Counted from the stretch's first letter, positions 33,726-42,444 are shown. The stretch: 64,000 bases of DNA from Anaerosoma tenue (GCF_023161965.1 NZ_JALNTY010000001.1:372001-436000); one strand, 5' to 3'. The notes: generated by a model from the letters alone, not told the origin. Numbers and translations: made by a program.

Positions 33726-34046
33726 TCAGTCTTCGTCGTCTTCTTCGTCCCAGACGTCGTCATCAGTCACATCGAACCGGGAGACTCCTCGCAGGTCGTT
33801 CGCGAGTATCTCTATCAACCTGTCTATGTCGCTGCCGAGGATGTCCCCTTTGCCCTCGGAACGGTCTTCCTTGAGCCGACGCACGAGCTCGGCGCGCAGT
33901 ATGTCGATCTTGCCGTGAAGCACGCGCCTCCGGTAGCTGACCTTCTGCTCTTCCTCGTACAACTCATCGAGCAGTCCGCGCAGCTCATCGACCGTACGAT
34001 CACTGAGATTCAGCAGCGCGTCGTCGGATGCACCTCTGTCCCCCAC
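33726..34046 (-). CDS. RsiG-like anti-sigma/aerial-mycelium-type protein
   Basis: The 106-residue helical protein contains E33-x3-S37-x2-R40-x3-H44-x3-D48 in EEEQKVSYRRRVLHGKIDIL. This matches the c-di-GMP-binding motif of RsiG, E-x3-S-x2-R-x3-Q-x3-D, with His in place of Gln. RsiG in Streptomyces sequesters the sigma factor WhiG when bound to c-di-GMP. Here the first helix region resembles LSDRTVDELRGLLDELY and the tail is strongly acidic. No sigma factor gene lies nearby. The function is inferred; the His substitution could alter or abolish nucleotide binding. Confidence 0.65.
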   Translation of the reverse strand: MGDRGASDDALLNLSDRTVDELRGLLDELYEEEQKVSYRRRVLHGKIDILRAELVRRLKEDRSEGKGDILGSDIDRLIEILANDLRGVSRFDVTDDDVWDEEDDED

Positions 34047-34167
34047 GAGCCCACCTCCAACAACCTCACCCGCATGCCACTGGTCGGGAAGATTGTAGCA
34101 CGCGCTCCTGTCACGACGGGCTTGACCTCGACTCCAACCTCAGACCGCAGAACGCCTGTCCCGAGGG

Positions 34168-34959
34168 TCAGGTCAGGGTGGAGCGCACCACGTGGTCCTG
34201 ACGCATGCGCCCGGCCATCTCGAGTTCGTCCCCGCTCAGCGTCGCGGGTTCGAGCTCGACCGAGAAGACCCGACCGACGGCCTCGGCCACCGCCGATGTG
34301 ACCTCGTCCCATGAGGGGCGTCGCCCGATCACCGCCGCGATGGTGGCGGTGGAACGTTCCAGCGCGCGGGTGTGCTCATCGTTAAGCATGAAGACGCGGG
34401 CTTCGCGGGTCACGTCGCGGTCTACCACGAACGATCCGTGCTGCAGGCAGCTGTCGCCGCTCCAGACCTGGGCGCTCCCCGAGAGCTTCGCCGCCCCGAG
34501 CGACAGGTCGGCAGACGTGGCGTGCAGATAGCACGCGCCCGACCCGCGTTCGCCGCGATCCCGCGCCGTGAGCGAGGCGTCCACGCCAAGCGCGCGGTAC
34601 GCCTCGGCCAAAGCCTCGCACAGCACCGCGTAGCTGCGCCTGACTCCCCGCGGGAGGCCATCGGCCACACCCGCCACGATCGAGTACGTGAGCTCATCGT
34701 CGTGCAGCACGCCCCGGCCGCCGGTGGGGCGCCGACAGATCTCGAGACCCTCGGCGGCACAGTACGGCAGGTCCACATCGTCCGCGCTCTGGAACCGTCC
34801 GAGCGAGACCGCAGGTGGAGTCCACCGGTACAGCCGGAGCGTCGGCGGGGCCTCAGCGGCGGCATGCGCGACGAGCATCGCGCGATCGACCGCCATGTTC
34901 CACGCGCCGCCGGCAGCCCCGTCCACGATCAACCGCCAGCGGCCACCCGACCGGGTCAT
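34168..34959 (-). CDS. Lipoate-protein ligase/octanoyltransferase family protein (LipM/LplA-like)
   Basis: The 263-residue biotin/lipoate-ligase-fold protein has RRPTGGRGVLHDDELTYS, a Cys in GSGACYLHAT, and AKLSGSAQVW followed by CLQHGS. The Cys-containing loop matches LipM-type octanoyltransferases, which use an acyl-enzyme; LplA ligases lack that Cys. It probably acylates the lipoyl domain of GcvH, encoded in the same operon. ATG 34959 overlaps the gcvPB stop as ATGA; the frame opens a little further upstream. Confidence 0.82.
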   Translation of the reverse strand: MTRSGGRWRLIVDGAAGGAWNMAVDRAMLVAHAAAEAPPTLRLYRWTPPAVSLGRFQSADDVDLPYCAAEGLEICRRPTGGRGVLHDDELTYSIVAGVADGLPRGVRRSYAVLCEALAEAYRALGVDASLTARDRGERGSGACYLHATSADLSLGAAKLSGSAQVWSGDSCLQHGSFVVDRDVTREARVFMLNDEHTRALERSTATIAAVIGRRPSWDEVTSAVAEAVGRVFSVELEPATLSGDELEMAGRMRQDHVVRSTLT

Positions 34960-36473
34960 CGCCCGGAGCCATCTCCCGGCGACCACGCGACATCGGCGTT
35001 CTTGACCGCAGCCGCCTCATCGAGCCTGCGCACCGGCGTCGAGTACGGCGCGCCATGCAGCAATCCGGGATCCTCGGCAGCCTCCTCGGCGATGCGGCGC
35101 AACACCGCTGCGAACCGCTCGAGCGTCCCCTTGCTCTCCGTCTCTGTGGGCTCCACCATCATCGCCTCGTCCACGATCAACGGGAAGTACACCGTGGGCG
35201 GATGGATGCCGTAGTCGAGCAGCCGCTTCGCGACATCCAGGGTGCGGACACCGGTGGACTTGCGCAGCGGGCCGCCCGACATCACGAACTCGTGCATGCA
35301 TGTGCGGTCGTAGGTCACGGGCCATGCATCCGCCAACAGCGTCTTCAGGTAGTTCGCCGAGAGCACCGCCTGGCCCGAGATGTCCCGCAGGCCGTCGCCA
35401 CCCACAGCGCGGATGTACGTGTACGCCCTCACGAGCACGCCGAAGTTCCCCGCGTACGACCGTACGCGGCCGATCGACCGCTCGGGATAGGCGAACGCGA
35501 AGCCACCGTCACGCTGAGCCACCACCGGCCCCGGCAGATACGACGCGAGCGCCTCGCTCACCGCCACGGGCCCTGCCCCCGGACCGCCCCCGCCGTGCGG
35601 CGTCGCGAAGGTCTTGTGAAGGTTGATGTGCAATGCGTCGAAGCCCATATCCCCCGGCCGCGACCAGCCCATGATCGCGTTGAGGTTCGCGCCGTCGCAA
35701 TACGCCAGAGCACCCACCTCGTGCACCGCAGAGGTGATCTCGAGGATGTTCTCGTCGAACAGGCCCAGCGTGTTGGGGTTGGTGAGCATCAGCGCGGCAA
35801 CGTCGGTGTCGAGCAGTCGCTTGAGCGCGGCCACATCCACGCCGCCCCGCTCGTCGCTCGGCACCTGCACGACCTCGTAGCCGCACATGGCGACGGTGGC
35901 CGGGTTGGTGCCGTGCGCGGAATCGGGCACGAGCACCCGGCGCCTCGGATCGCCGTTGGCGGTGTGATAGGCACGGATGGTCAACAGCCCGGTGAGCTCC
36001 CCGTGCGCGCCGGCCGCCGGCTGCAGCGAGACCGCCGGCAGGCCAGCGACCTCCGCGAGCGCCTCCTGCAGCCCCCACATGAGCTCGAGCGCGCCCTGCA
36101 CGGTCTCCTCGGGCTGATACGGATGGATCCTCGCGAAGCCGGGCAGGCGGCACGCCCACTCGTCTACCTTCGGGTTGTACTTCATGGTGCAACTGCCGAG
36201 CGGATAGAATCCGCTGTCCACGCCGAAGTTGGCGCTCGCAAGATGCTCGTAGTGGCGGGCGAGCTCCACCTCGGTCACATGCGGCAACGCGGGTGCCATC
36301 GCTCTTGCGTGTCCGCCGAGGACGTCCTCCAGATCGACCGAGGGCACGTCGAGCACCGGTGGTTCGACACAGCGCGACTCCTCGGCTCCCCGCTCGAAGA
36401 TCAGCGTACCGGTGAGCGGCTCTCTGGTACCCGCCTTCGCGGTCCGTGCATCGATGCGATCGGTGTCGCTCAT
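34956..36473 (-). CDS. gcvPB: Glycine dehydrogenase (decarboxylating) subunit 2
   Basis: This is the PLP-bearing half of the split P-protein of glycine cleavage. The cofactor lysine is in NLHKTFATPHGGGGPG, and GSCTMKYNPK and HINLHKT are typical. At 505 residues it is a normal length for subunit 2. It overlaps gcvPA by four bases and the LipM-like gene by four. With gcvPA it decarboxylates glycine and loads aminomethyl onto GcvH. Confidence 0.96.
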   Translation of the reverse strand: MSDTDRIDARTAKAGTREPLTGTLIFERGAEESRCVEPPVLDVPSVDLEDVLGGHARAMAPALPHVTEVELARHYEHLASANFGVDSGFYPLGSCTMKYNPKVDEWACRLPGFARIHPYQPEETVQGALELMWGLQEALAEVAGLPAVSLQPAAGAHGELTGLLTIRAYHTANGDPRRRVLVPDSAHGTNPATVAMCGYEVVQVPSDERGGVDVAALKRLLDTDVAALMLTNPNTLGLFDENILEITSAVHEVGALAYCDGANLNAIMGWSRPGDMGFDALHINLHKTFATPHGGGGPGAGPVAVSEALASYLPGPVVAQRDGGFAFAYPERSIGRVRSYAGNFGVLVRAYTYIRAVGGDGLRDISGQAVLSANYLKTLLADAWPVTYDRTCMHEFVMSGGPLRKSTGVRTLDVAKRLLDYGIHPPTVYFPLIVDEAMMVEPTETESKGTLERFAAVLRRIAEEAAEDPGLLHGAPYSTPVRRLDEAAAVKNADVAWSPGDGSGR

Positions 36474-37807
36474 AGCGCGCTCACCTCCTCCACGAACCGA
36501 TCGAGGACCGCGCGCGTATGCCGTTCAGTCACCGCGAACAGGACCAGTCCGGCGTCGTCGGCCGAGAACCTGCCAAGGTCGAGCCCGGCCAGGTAGCCCG
36601 ACTCGTGCAGACGCGCCTGCATCGCCGCTACATCATCCCGGTAGCGCAAGGTGAACTCGGCAGCGAACGGCGCGCCGAAGACGCGCTCGAACCGGCCTGT
36701 AGCCACAAGCGCGTCTTCGAGATAGTGCGCCTTGGCCACGCTCGCACGGCCGATGCCCGCAAGCCCGTCGGACCCCATAGCGGCGAGATAGACCCCCGCC
36801 GCGAGCGCGTTGAGCGAGTGGTTGGAGCAGATGTTGGAGGTGGCCTTCTCCCGGCGGATGTGCTGCTCGCGGGTCGAGAACGTGAGCACGAAGCCGGTGC
36901 GGCCGTCCACGTCGGTCGTGCGCCCGACCACGCGGCCCGGCATCTGCCGTATGTGAGCCTTCCGGCACGCGAACACGCCGAGACCCGGCCCGCCGAAGGA
37001 CATGGCGTTCCCGAGGGACTGCCCCTCGCCCACCACGATGTCAGCGCCGTACGATGCCGGTGGCTCGAGTACGCCGAGCAGCACTGGATCGGTGGCTACC
37101 ACGAACAGCGCGCCCACCTCATGGGCGGCTTCTCCAAGAGAGCGGAGGTCCTCCAGCGTGCCGTAGAAGGACGGCGAGGCGACGAGGAGGGCGGCAGTGG
37201 CGTCATCGAGCGCAGCGGCTATCGCCGCACCATCCGACACGCCGTCTTTGGCCGCGACCTCCACGATATCGAGGGTCCCCGACTCCACATACGTCGCCAA
37301 CGTCTCGCGCCACTCAGGATGCACGGTGGCCGACACCACGACCCTGTGCCGCTTGGTGACACGCGCCGCCATCAGAGCGGCCTCCGCAAGAGCGGTGGCC
37401 CCGTCGTACATGGACGCGTTGCTCACCTCCATGCCGGTGAGCTGGCAGATCATCGATTGGTACTCGTAGATCGCCTGCAGCGTACCCTGGCTCACCTCGG
37501 GCTGGTACGGCGTGTAAGCGGTGAAGAACGCCGGCTTGCTCACCACGGAGTCCACGATCGCGGGAACGTAATGGTCGTAGCACCCGCCGCCGAGGAACGA
37601 CACCACGCGGCTGCCATCTTCGTTCGCGGCGGCGAGTTTCTCGATGTGCGCCGCCAACTCGATCTCGCCCATGGCGCCGGGAAGATCCAGGGGGCGCGTC
37701 AGGCGCGCCCCTGCGGGGATGTCCTCATAGAGTCCGTCGATCGATGGTGCGCCTACGCTGCCCAGCATCTCGTCCTGCTCGCCGCAGGTCACAGGGATGA
37801 AGCGCAT
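36470..37807 (-). CDS. gcvPA: Glycine dehydrogenase (decarboxylating) subunit 1
   Basis: This is the other half of the split P-protein, 445 residues, starting MRFIPVTCGEQDEMLGSVG. It has the family segments YTPYQPEVSQGTLQAIYEYQ and SNASMYDGATA. It lacks the PLP lysine, as expected for subunit 1. It starts 3 bases after the gcvH stop and overlaps gcvPB. Confidence 0.96.
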   Translation of the reverse strand: MRFIPVTCGEQDEMLGSVGAPSIDGLYEDIPAGARLTRPLDLPGAMGEIELAAHIEKLAAANEDGSRVVSFLGGGCYDHYVPAIVDSVVSKPAFFTAYTPYQPEVSQGTLQAIYEYQSMICQLTGMEVSNASMYDGATALAEAALMAARVTKRHRVVVSATVHPEWRETLATYVESGTLDIVEVAAKDGVSDGAAIAAALDDATAALLVASPSFYGTLEDLRSLGEAAHEVGALFVVATDPVLLGVLEPPASYGADIVVGEGQSLGNAMSFGGPGLGVFACRKAHIRQMPGRVVGRTTDVDGRTGFVLTFSTREQHIRREKATSNICSNHSLNALAAGVYLAAMGSDGLAGIGRASVAKAHYLEDALVATGRFERVFGAPFAAEFTLRYRDDVAAMQARLHESGYLAGLDLGRFSADDAGLVLFAVTERHTRAVLDRFVEEVSAL

Positions 37808-37810
37808 GCG

Positions 37811-38194
37811 TCACGCTTCCTCGGCGATGTAGGCCTCGTAGTCGTCGGCGTCCATCAACGCCTCGACCTCGGCTGCGTCCTCCACCTTGACCTTGATCAT
37901 CCAGCCCGCGTTGTAGCAGTCTTCGTTGACGGTCTCAGGAGCGTCCTCAAGCGCCTCGTTGACCTCGACGATCTCGCCGCTGATCGGAGAGAACAGCTCG
38001 GAGACCGACTTGACCGACTCCACCTCGCCGAACGACTCGCCGGTGCTGACCGCTTCCCCGACGGAGGGAAGGTCCACGTAGACGACCTCGCCGAGCTGGT
38101 CCTGCGCGAAGTCGGAGATGCCGATCGTGGCGACGTCGCCCTCAAGACGGACCCACTCATGCTCGCGGTCGTACTTCAGCTCCTTGGGATACAT
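37811..38194 (-). CDS. gcvH: Glycine cleavage system H protein
   Basis: GcvH is the lipoyl carrier shuttling aminomethyl between P, T and L proteins. The lipoyl lysine is K62 in ESVKSVSEL, and the fold motifs EHEWVRLEG and GEVVYVDLPSVG are intact in 127 residues. The LipM-like gene at the operon's end may lipoylate it. No L-protein (dihydrolipoamide dehydrogenase) gene is in the window, which is usual as it is often encoded elsewhere. Confidence 0.97.
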   Translation of the reverse strand: MYPKELKYDREHEWVRLEGDVATIGISDFAQDQLGEVVYVDLPSVGEAVSTGESFGEVESVKSVSELFSPISGEIVEVNEALEDAPETVNEDCYNAGWMIKVKVEDAAEVEALMDADDYEAYIAEEA

Positions 38195-38220
38195 CTATGG
38201 AACTCCTTCCCTGTTCTCGC

Positions 38221-39327
38221 CTACGACTTCAGGGCCGAAAGCGATGTCGTCTTCACGAACGGCGGTTTGGTGACGACCGCCGATGCAACCTTGCGCCGGA
38301 TCCCGACCTCGAGGCCGGTGCCCGGATCCGCGAGCGCCACTGGGACGTACGCGGTGGCGATCCCGTGCCCGAGGGTCGGCGAGAACGTGCCGCTTGCCAC
38401 CTTACCCACCTCCTCACCCCCATGCAACACGGGATAGCCGTGTCGTGGCACGCCCTCGGAGACGGCGAGCCCGACGAGCTTGCGCTCCGGACCTTCCGCT
38501 CGCACGCGTGCTATCGCCTCGGCGCCGATGTAGCCACTCTTGGCCTTCGGGGCCACCCACCCGAGACCGGCCGATACCGGATCGACGCCGCGATCCATGT
38601 CGCTTCCGTACAACGGGTATCCCATCTCGAGCCGCAGGGTGTCCCGCGCCCCAAGCCCGCACGGCGTCACCTCGGGGAAGCTCAGCAGCGTGCGCCAGAT
38701 CGCGGCCGCCTGCGACGCATGACAGAACACCTCGACGCCGTCCTCGCCCGTGTAGCCGGTACGGGCGACCAACACGGGCACCGAATCGAGTGTGGCCTCG
38801 CCGATCTCGAAGCGGTCCGGCGGGGTCCATCCCTCGCCCGCGAGCTCTCCGATGACCGCGAGTGCACCGGGGCCCTGCACGGCTATCAGGGCCGTGCGAT
38901 CGCTCTCGTCAGCGATCTCCACCGTTTCGGGCAGATGGGCCGTGATCCAGTCCCAGTCGGTCTGCCGGTTCGCGGCGTTCGCCACGATCAGGTACTCGAG
39001 ATCGCCGGTGTGATAGACGATGAGGTCGTCGATGATGCCGCCGTCCTCGTCGCACATCACGGTGTACAGCGCGCTGCCGAGCGTCGATATCCGATCGAGA
39101 TCGTTGGTGATGATGCGCTGCAACGACTCCCTGGCGTCGAACCCGAACACGCGGAACTCTCCCATGTGGGAGACGTCGAAGATCCCCACTGCGGAACGCA
39201 CGGCGTTGTGCTCCTCGATGATCCCTGCGTACTGGACCGGCATCTGCCACCCAGCGAAGTCGACCATCCGCGCGCCAAGCGCGACATGCTCCGTGTACAG
39301 CGGGGTCATCCGTCCTGCCTCGGTCAT
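38221..39327 (-). CDS. gcvT: Glycine cleavage system T protein (aminomethyltransferase)
   Basis: GcvT transfers the methylene group to tetrahydrofolate and releases ammonia. The 368-residue product has MVDFAGWQMPVQY, FDVSHMGEF and GYTGEDGVEVF, all family motifs. ATG 39327 follows GAGGAG and gives the usual MTPLYTEH start; longer upstream frame has no homologous feel. It is the first gene of gcvT-H-PA-PB-lipM, beginning 11 bases after the carboxypeptidase gene's stop, so one transcript could include dacF. Confidence 0.96.
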   Translation of the reverse strand: MTEAGRMTPLYTEHVALGARMVDFAGWQMPVQYAGIIEEHNAVRSAVGIFDVSHMGEFRVFGFDARESLQRIITNDLDRISTLGSALYTVMCDEDGGIIDDLIVYHTGDLEYLIVANAANRQTDWDWITAHLPETVEIADESDRTALIAVQGPGALAVIGELAGEGWTPPDRFEIGEATLDSVPVLVARTGYTGEDGVEVFCHASQAAAIWRTLLSFPEVTPCGLGARDTLRLEMGYPLYGSDMDRGVDPVSAGLGWVAPKAKSGYIGAEAIARVRAEGPERKLVGLAVSEGVPRHGYPVLHGGEEVGKVASGTFSPTLGHGIATAYVPVALADPGTGLEVGIRRKVASAVVTKPPFVKTTSLSALKS

Positions 39328-39338
39328 CGGCACTCCTC

Positions 39339-40589
39339 TCATACGAGCGGCACGGCGGGCGCCTGCAACTGCCCGCCGAACACGCTCCGCCATATCCGCG
39401 TGAACCAGATCTCGATCCGCTCCCATGTATCGGGGGCGGCAACGTCCCGCACGGCCACGATCGGTACCTGGGCGAGCAGCCGCTCACCCTGTCTCACGGT
39501 GAGCGTTCCCAGACGCTGCCCCGCCAAGACCGGCGCCTCCACCTCGTGGACCACGTCAGCGCTCGCCGAGATCTCGCCGTCCAGGTCGAACACGGGTACC
39601 GTCACGCTCTCCCCCACCACCGCGGGAACCGTCCGATCGAGGTAGTCGGTGACCGGCACAAGTGCGGCCGTGGTCTCGGCGGTGGCGACCTCGATGGGCC
39701 GGTAATGCTCGTAACCCCAGTCGAGCAGGACGCGCGCCTCGTCGAACCGCTCGTCCTCGGAGTCCGTGCCGAGCACGACGGCTACCAGCCCGATGTCGTT
39801 GCGCTGTGCCGAGGCGACAAGGCAGTACCCTGCCTTGTTCGTCCAACCGGTCTTCACACCGTTCGCGCCCTCGTACGTACCCAGAAGCTTGTTCGAGCTC
39901 TCGTAACGCTTCGCACCGCCCTGCCCGTCGTCCACCATCACCGACGGCTGCGAGACCATCTCGGCGAACCGGGGGTCGGACATGGCCAGCGTGGAGAGCG
40001 TGGCGAGGTCTTGCGCCGAGGAGTAGTGCCCGGGCTCGTCGAGCCCATGGGGGTTGGCGAACGACGAATGGCTCAGCCCGAGGTCTGCCGCCTTCTGGTT
40101 CATCATGACCGCGAACCCGTCGAGGCTGCCGCCCACGTGCTCGGCCAACGCGATCGCCGCGTCGTTCCCTGAGCGGACCAGCATCCCCTCGAGCAGCATC
40201 CCGACGGTGATCTCTTGTCCGGGCCGCAGGTCGATCTCAGCCTCGCCCACTCCCGCCGCGTCACGCGAGACGGTGACCACGTCGCTCATCTCAGCATGTT
40301 CGAGGACCACGAGAGCGGTCATGATCTTGGTGGTCGAAGCCATGGCACGCTGAGCGTCCGGGTCGCGGCTCCACAGCGTGCGTCCATCCATCGTGCGCAG
40401 GATGCCTGAGGGCATCGCCACCTCGGGCGCCACCGCGCTCAGTGTGGGATCCTGGGCGATCGTTGTGTAGCCGACGGTCTCGTCTTCCGCCGACCACCCG
40501 TGAGCGAGACTCCCGGTGCCCGTGTAGATCGTCAGGAGCGCCGCGGCGCATAGCGCTGCGACACCGGCACGGACACGGGTATAGCGCAT
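39339..40589 (-). CDS. D-alanyl-D-alanine carboxypeptidase (DacA/DacF type, PBP5 family)
   Basis: This S11-family enzyme trims the terminal D-Ala of peptidoglycan stem peptides. It has a hydrophobic N-terminal segment (about 8-22, a signal or anchor). The catalytic S85-T-T-K88 is in MASTTKIMTA, followed by SGN in VRSGNDAA and KTG in GVKTGWTNK. A C-terminal PBP5-associated domain and an amphipathic, Trp-rich tail (WERIEIWFTRIWRSVFGG) that would bind the membrane complete 416 residues. Start at ATG 40589; the frame extends upstream without support. Confidence 0.93.
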   Translation of the reverse strand: MRYTRVRAGVAALCAAALLTIYTGTGSLAHGWSAEDETVGYTTIAQDPTLSAVAPEVAMPSGILRTMDGRTLWSRDPDAQRAMASTTKIMTALVVLEHAEMSDVVTVSRDAAGVGEAEIDLRPGQEITVGMLLEGMLVRSGNDAAIALAEHVGGSLDGFAVMMNQKAADLGLSHSSFANPHGLDEPGHYSSAQDLATLSTLAMSDPRFAEMVSQPSVMVDDGQGGAKRYESSNKLLGTYEGANGVKTGWTNKAGYCLVASAQRNDIGLVAVVLGTDSEDERFDEARVLLDWGYEHYRPIEVATAETTAALVPVTDYLDRTVPAVVGESVTVPVFDLDGEISASADVVHEVEAPVLAGQRLGTLTVRQGERLLAQVPIVAVRDVAAPDTWERIEIWFTRIWRSVFGGQLQAPAVPLV

Positions 40590-40630
40590 GCGACACGCCT
40601 CTCTTACGCAGCCGGGGACACGACGCTCCG

Positions 40631-40659
40631 ATTGTACGGGTTCAAGTGATGTATGGCAC
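40631..40659 (-). promoter_or_regulatory. Candidate promoter of the D,D-carboxypeptidase gene
   Basis: On the minus strand TACAAT (40631-40636, five of six) lies 17 bases from GTGCCA (40654-40659, four of six). It would start a transcript about 35 bases before the gene and possibly drive the gcv operon too. Confidence 0.45.
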
Positions 40660-40764
40660 GTGACGATAGGATTACGCGTAGGGGCCGCATCATGGTCTAG
40701 AATGCCCCGTGGGGCTCTTCGGCACAGAGTCCGATACGACCAGGTCGACCGGTTCGGGGGGATC

Positions 40765-41106
40765 GTGAAGCTACCGCACAGACGCACTTCGGGGGACGCC
40801 GGCTTCACTATCATCGAGATGATGGTGATCGTGCTCATCATCGGCATACTCGCCGCAGTAGCCATCGCCGTGTACGTGCCATCAACCCGCGCCGCGGCGG
40901 GCGCCGCGTGCCGCGCCAACCAACGGGTCCTGGAATCGGCAGCGGCCGAGGCCCGGACCACCATCGAGGCCGAGGACATCGACGATCTCGAGGACCTGCG
41001 CGACCACGTGCGCAACTTCGACGCGATATCCGCATGTCCGCTCGACGGCACTCCGCTCGAGTACGTGCCCGAACACAACGACGTCTACTGCCCGAACCAT
41101 CCGTAG
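40765..41106 (+). CDS. Type IV pilin-like protein with prepilin signal
   Basis: The 113-residue protein has a short basic leader, then G/FTIIEMMVIVLIIGILA, the class III signal cleaved by prepilin peptidase after Gly, with the conserved Glu at mature position 5. The mature part is about 95 residues with Cys in AACRANQ and in a C-terminal SACPLDG/YCPNH segment that could form a disulfide loop or bind metal. GTG 40765 follows GGGGGG. No other pilus genes are near, so it may be an orphan pseudopilin. A TAGAAT -10-like element lies at 40698-40703. Confidence 0.82.
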   Translation: MKLPHRRTSGDAGFTIIEMMVIVLIIGILAAVAIAVYVPSTRAAAGAACRANQRVLESAAAEARTTIEAEDIDDLEDLRDHVRNFDAISACPLDGTPLEYVPEHNDVYCPNHP

Positions 41107-41150
41107 CGACCCGGCGCGCGTGCGCTGGTGACCCACCTGAGGAGGTGCGC

Positions 41151-42011
41151 GTGAAGTACTCCCGCTTCGAGATCCTCGCCTTCCTGCTGGGCAGTGCGGC
41201 GATCGTGGCGAGCGCGTTCGTGCCGACCACGGCATCCACGATCCCCACGGAGGTCGTGGCCCAGTTGCTCTTGATACTTGTGCTGGCCGGCGCCCTGCAC
41301 TGGGGCCGGAGCGGCGGGTTCGTGTCCGCGCTGGTAGCCACCGCCATCTACGTGGGCATGCGGTTCACCACACTCGAGGTCGAGGGGCTTTCGGCGGACA
41401 TGATGACGATGATCGTCTCACGCGTCCTCGCCTACACCCTGGTAGGCCTTGCCGGCGGAGAGATCAGCGGGAGGATCAAGTACCTGCTGGCAAAGGCGGA
41501 ACGCGGTTCCCTTGTCGATGCGGAGACCGGCGTCTACAACGCGGCCTACGCAAGCCGGGCCATCGCCTCGGCTCTCGGTCAGTGGGCGCGGTATGAGACC
41601 CCGTACTCGGTCGTGGAACTGGCGCTCACGCCTGCCGTGTGGTCGGCGCTCAAACCGAAGCGCTCCCGTACCCTGATGCGTCAGGTGGCCTCCGAGATCC
41701 GCAACGACGTCCGGCTCGTGGACGACGTCGCCTACCGCGGCAACGGCCGGTTTCTGGTGCTCCTTCCCTCCACTCCCGCCGAGGGAGCCATGGCGGCAGC
41801 CGGGCGGCTCCACAAGGGCGTGGCGCATACCCTTGGAAGCGCGAGCGAGATGGTCACGGTGAACGTCCTGTCATGCGGCCGGGACGACGAGGCTCTTGGC
41901 GCGATAGCTGAAGCGCTCGCACCCCCTGAAGGTGACCCGGCGTCCACCACGCCCATGCCGGGCACGCGGGTCACCGGGCGCCGCTCCACCGATGATCGGG
42001 TGGACGGCTGA
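41151..42011 (+). CDS. Membrane protein with degenerate GGDEF domain
   Basis: The 286-residue protein has about four membrane helices (residues 8-105) and then a cytoplasmic domain with diguanylate-cyclase layout (LVDAETGVYNAAY, then RLVDDVAYRGNGRFLVLLP). The active-site GGDEF is replaced by G197-N-G-R-F201, so it should not make c-di-GMP. Such domains can bind GTP, sense signals or pair with partners. GTG 41151 follows GGAGGT by four bases. It lies 44 bases after the pilin gene on the same strand. Confidence 0.75.
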   Translation: MKYSRFEILAFLLGSAAIVASAFVPTTASTIPTEVVAQLLLILVLAGALHWGRSGGFVSALVATAIYVGMRFTTLEVEGLSADMMTMIVSRVLAYTLVGLAGGEISGRIKYLLAKAERGSLVDAETGVYNAAYASRAIASALGQWARYETPYSVVELALTPAVWSALKPKRSRTLMRQVASEIRNDVRLVDDVAYRGNGRFLVLLPSTPAEGAMAAAGRLHKGVAHTLGSASEMVTVNVLSCGRDDEALGAIAEALAPPEGDPASTTPMPGTRVTGRRSTDDRVDG

Positions 42012-42021
42012 TCCTTGTCCC

Positions 42022-42441
42022 TCAGACCTCGTCGGCCCGGAGGACCCTGATACCCGCTTCCTCGAGCACACGCATGGCGTCGGCGACCCGCTCGACCCTG
42101 AACACGTCGACCGCCGCCTCCCCGCCCGGCTCTACGAAGCAGTAGGCGTACTCGACGTTCATGCCTTCGGAGCCGAGCACCTCGAGGATGTCCGCGAGGC
42201 CGCCCGGCCGGTCGGGCACCGCCACCGCGATCACGTCGGTGACGCTCACGCTGAAGCCCGACTCCTCAAGAGCGCTCTTCGCATCTTCGGGCCGGTCACA
42301 GATGATGCGCACCACGCCGAACTCGGCAGTGTCTGCCACCATGAGCGCGCGCATGTTCACGCCCGCATCCCCCAGCGAGCGGGTGAGGCGCGCGAGCCGG
42401 CCGGGGCTGTTCTCCAGGAATACCGTCAGCTGCTTGACCAT
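42022..42441 (-). CDS. Tandem ACT-domain protein, copy 2
   Basis: The 139-residue protein has two ACT domains (KQLTVFLENSPGRLARLTRS at the start; VPDRPGGLADILEVLGSEG at about 75-95). It is clearly related to the ACT protein of the ior-liv operon and again sits beside a paaK gene, starting 3 bases after it. A ligand-sensing role toward PaaK substrates is inferred. Confidence 0.85.
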   Translation of the reverse strand: MVKQLTVFLENSPGRLARLTRSLGDAGVNMRALMVADTAEFGVVRIICDRPEDAKSALEESGFSVSVTDVIAVAVPDRPGGLADILEVLGSEGMNVEYAYCFVEPGGEAAVDVFRVERVADAMRVLEEAGIRVLRADEV

Positions 42442-42444
42442 CGG

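Noticed and set aside
39339-41078. N-terminal extension of the D,D-carboxypeptidase across the pilin gene
   Set aside because: The extension is low-complexity and antisense to the pilin, which has a canonical leader. The signal-like start at 40589 fits the family.
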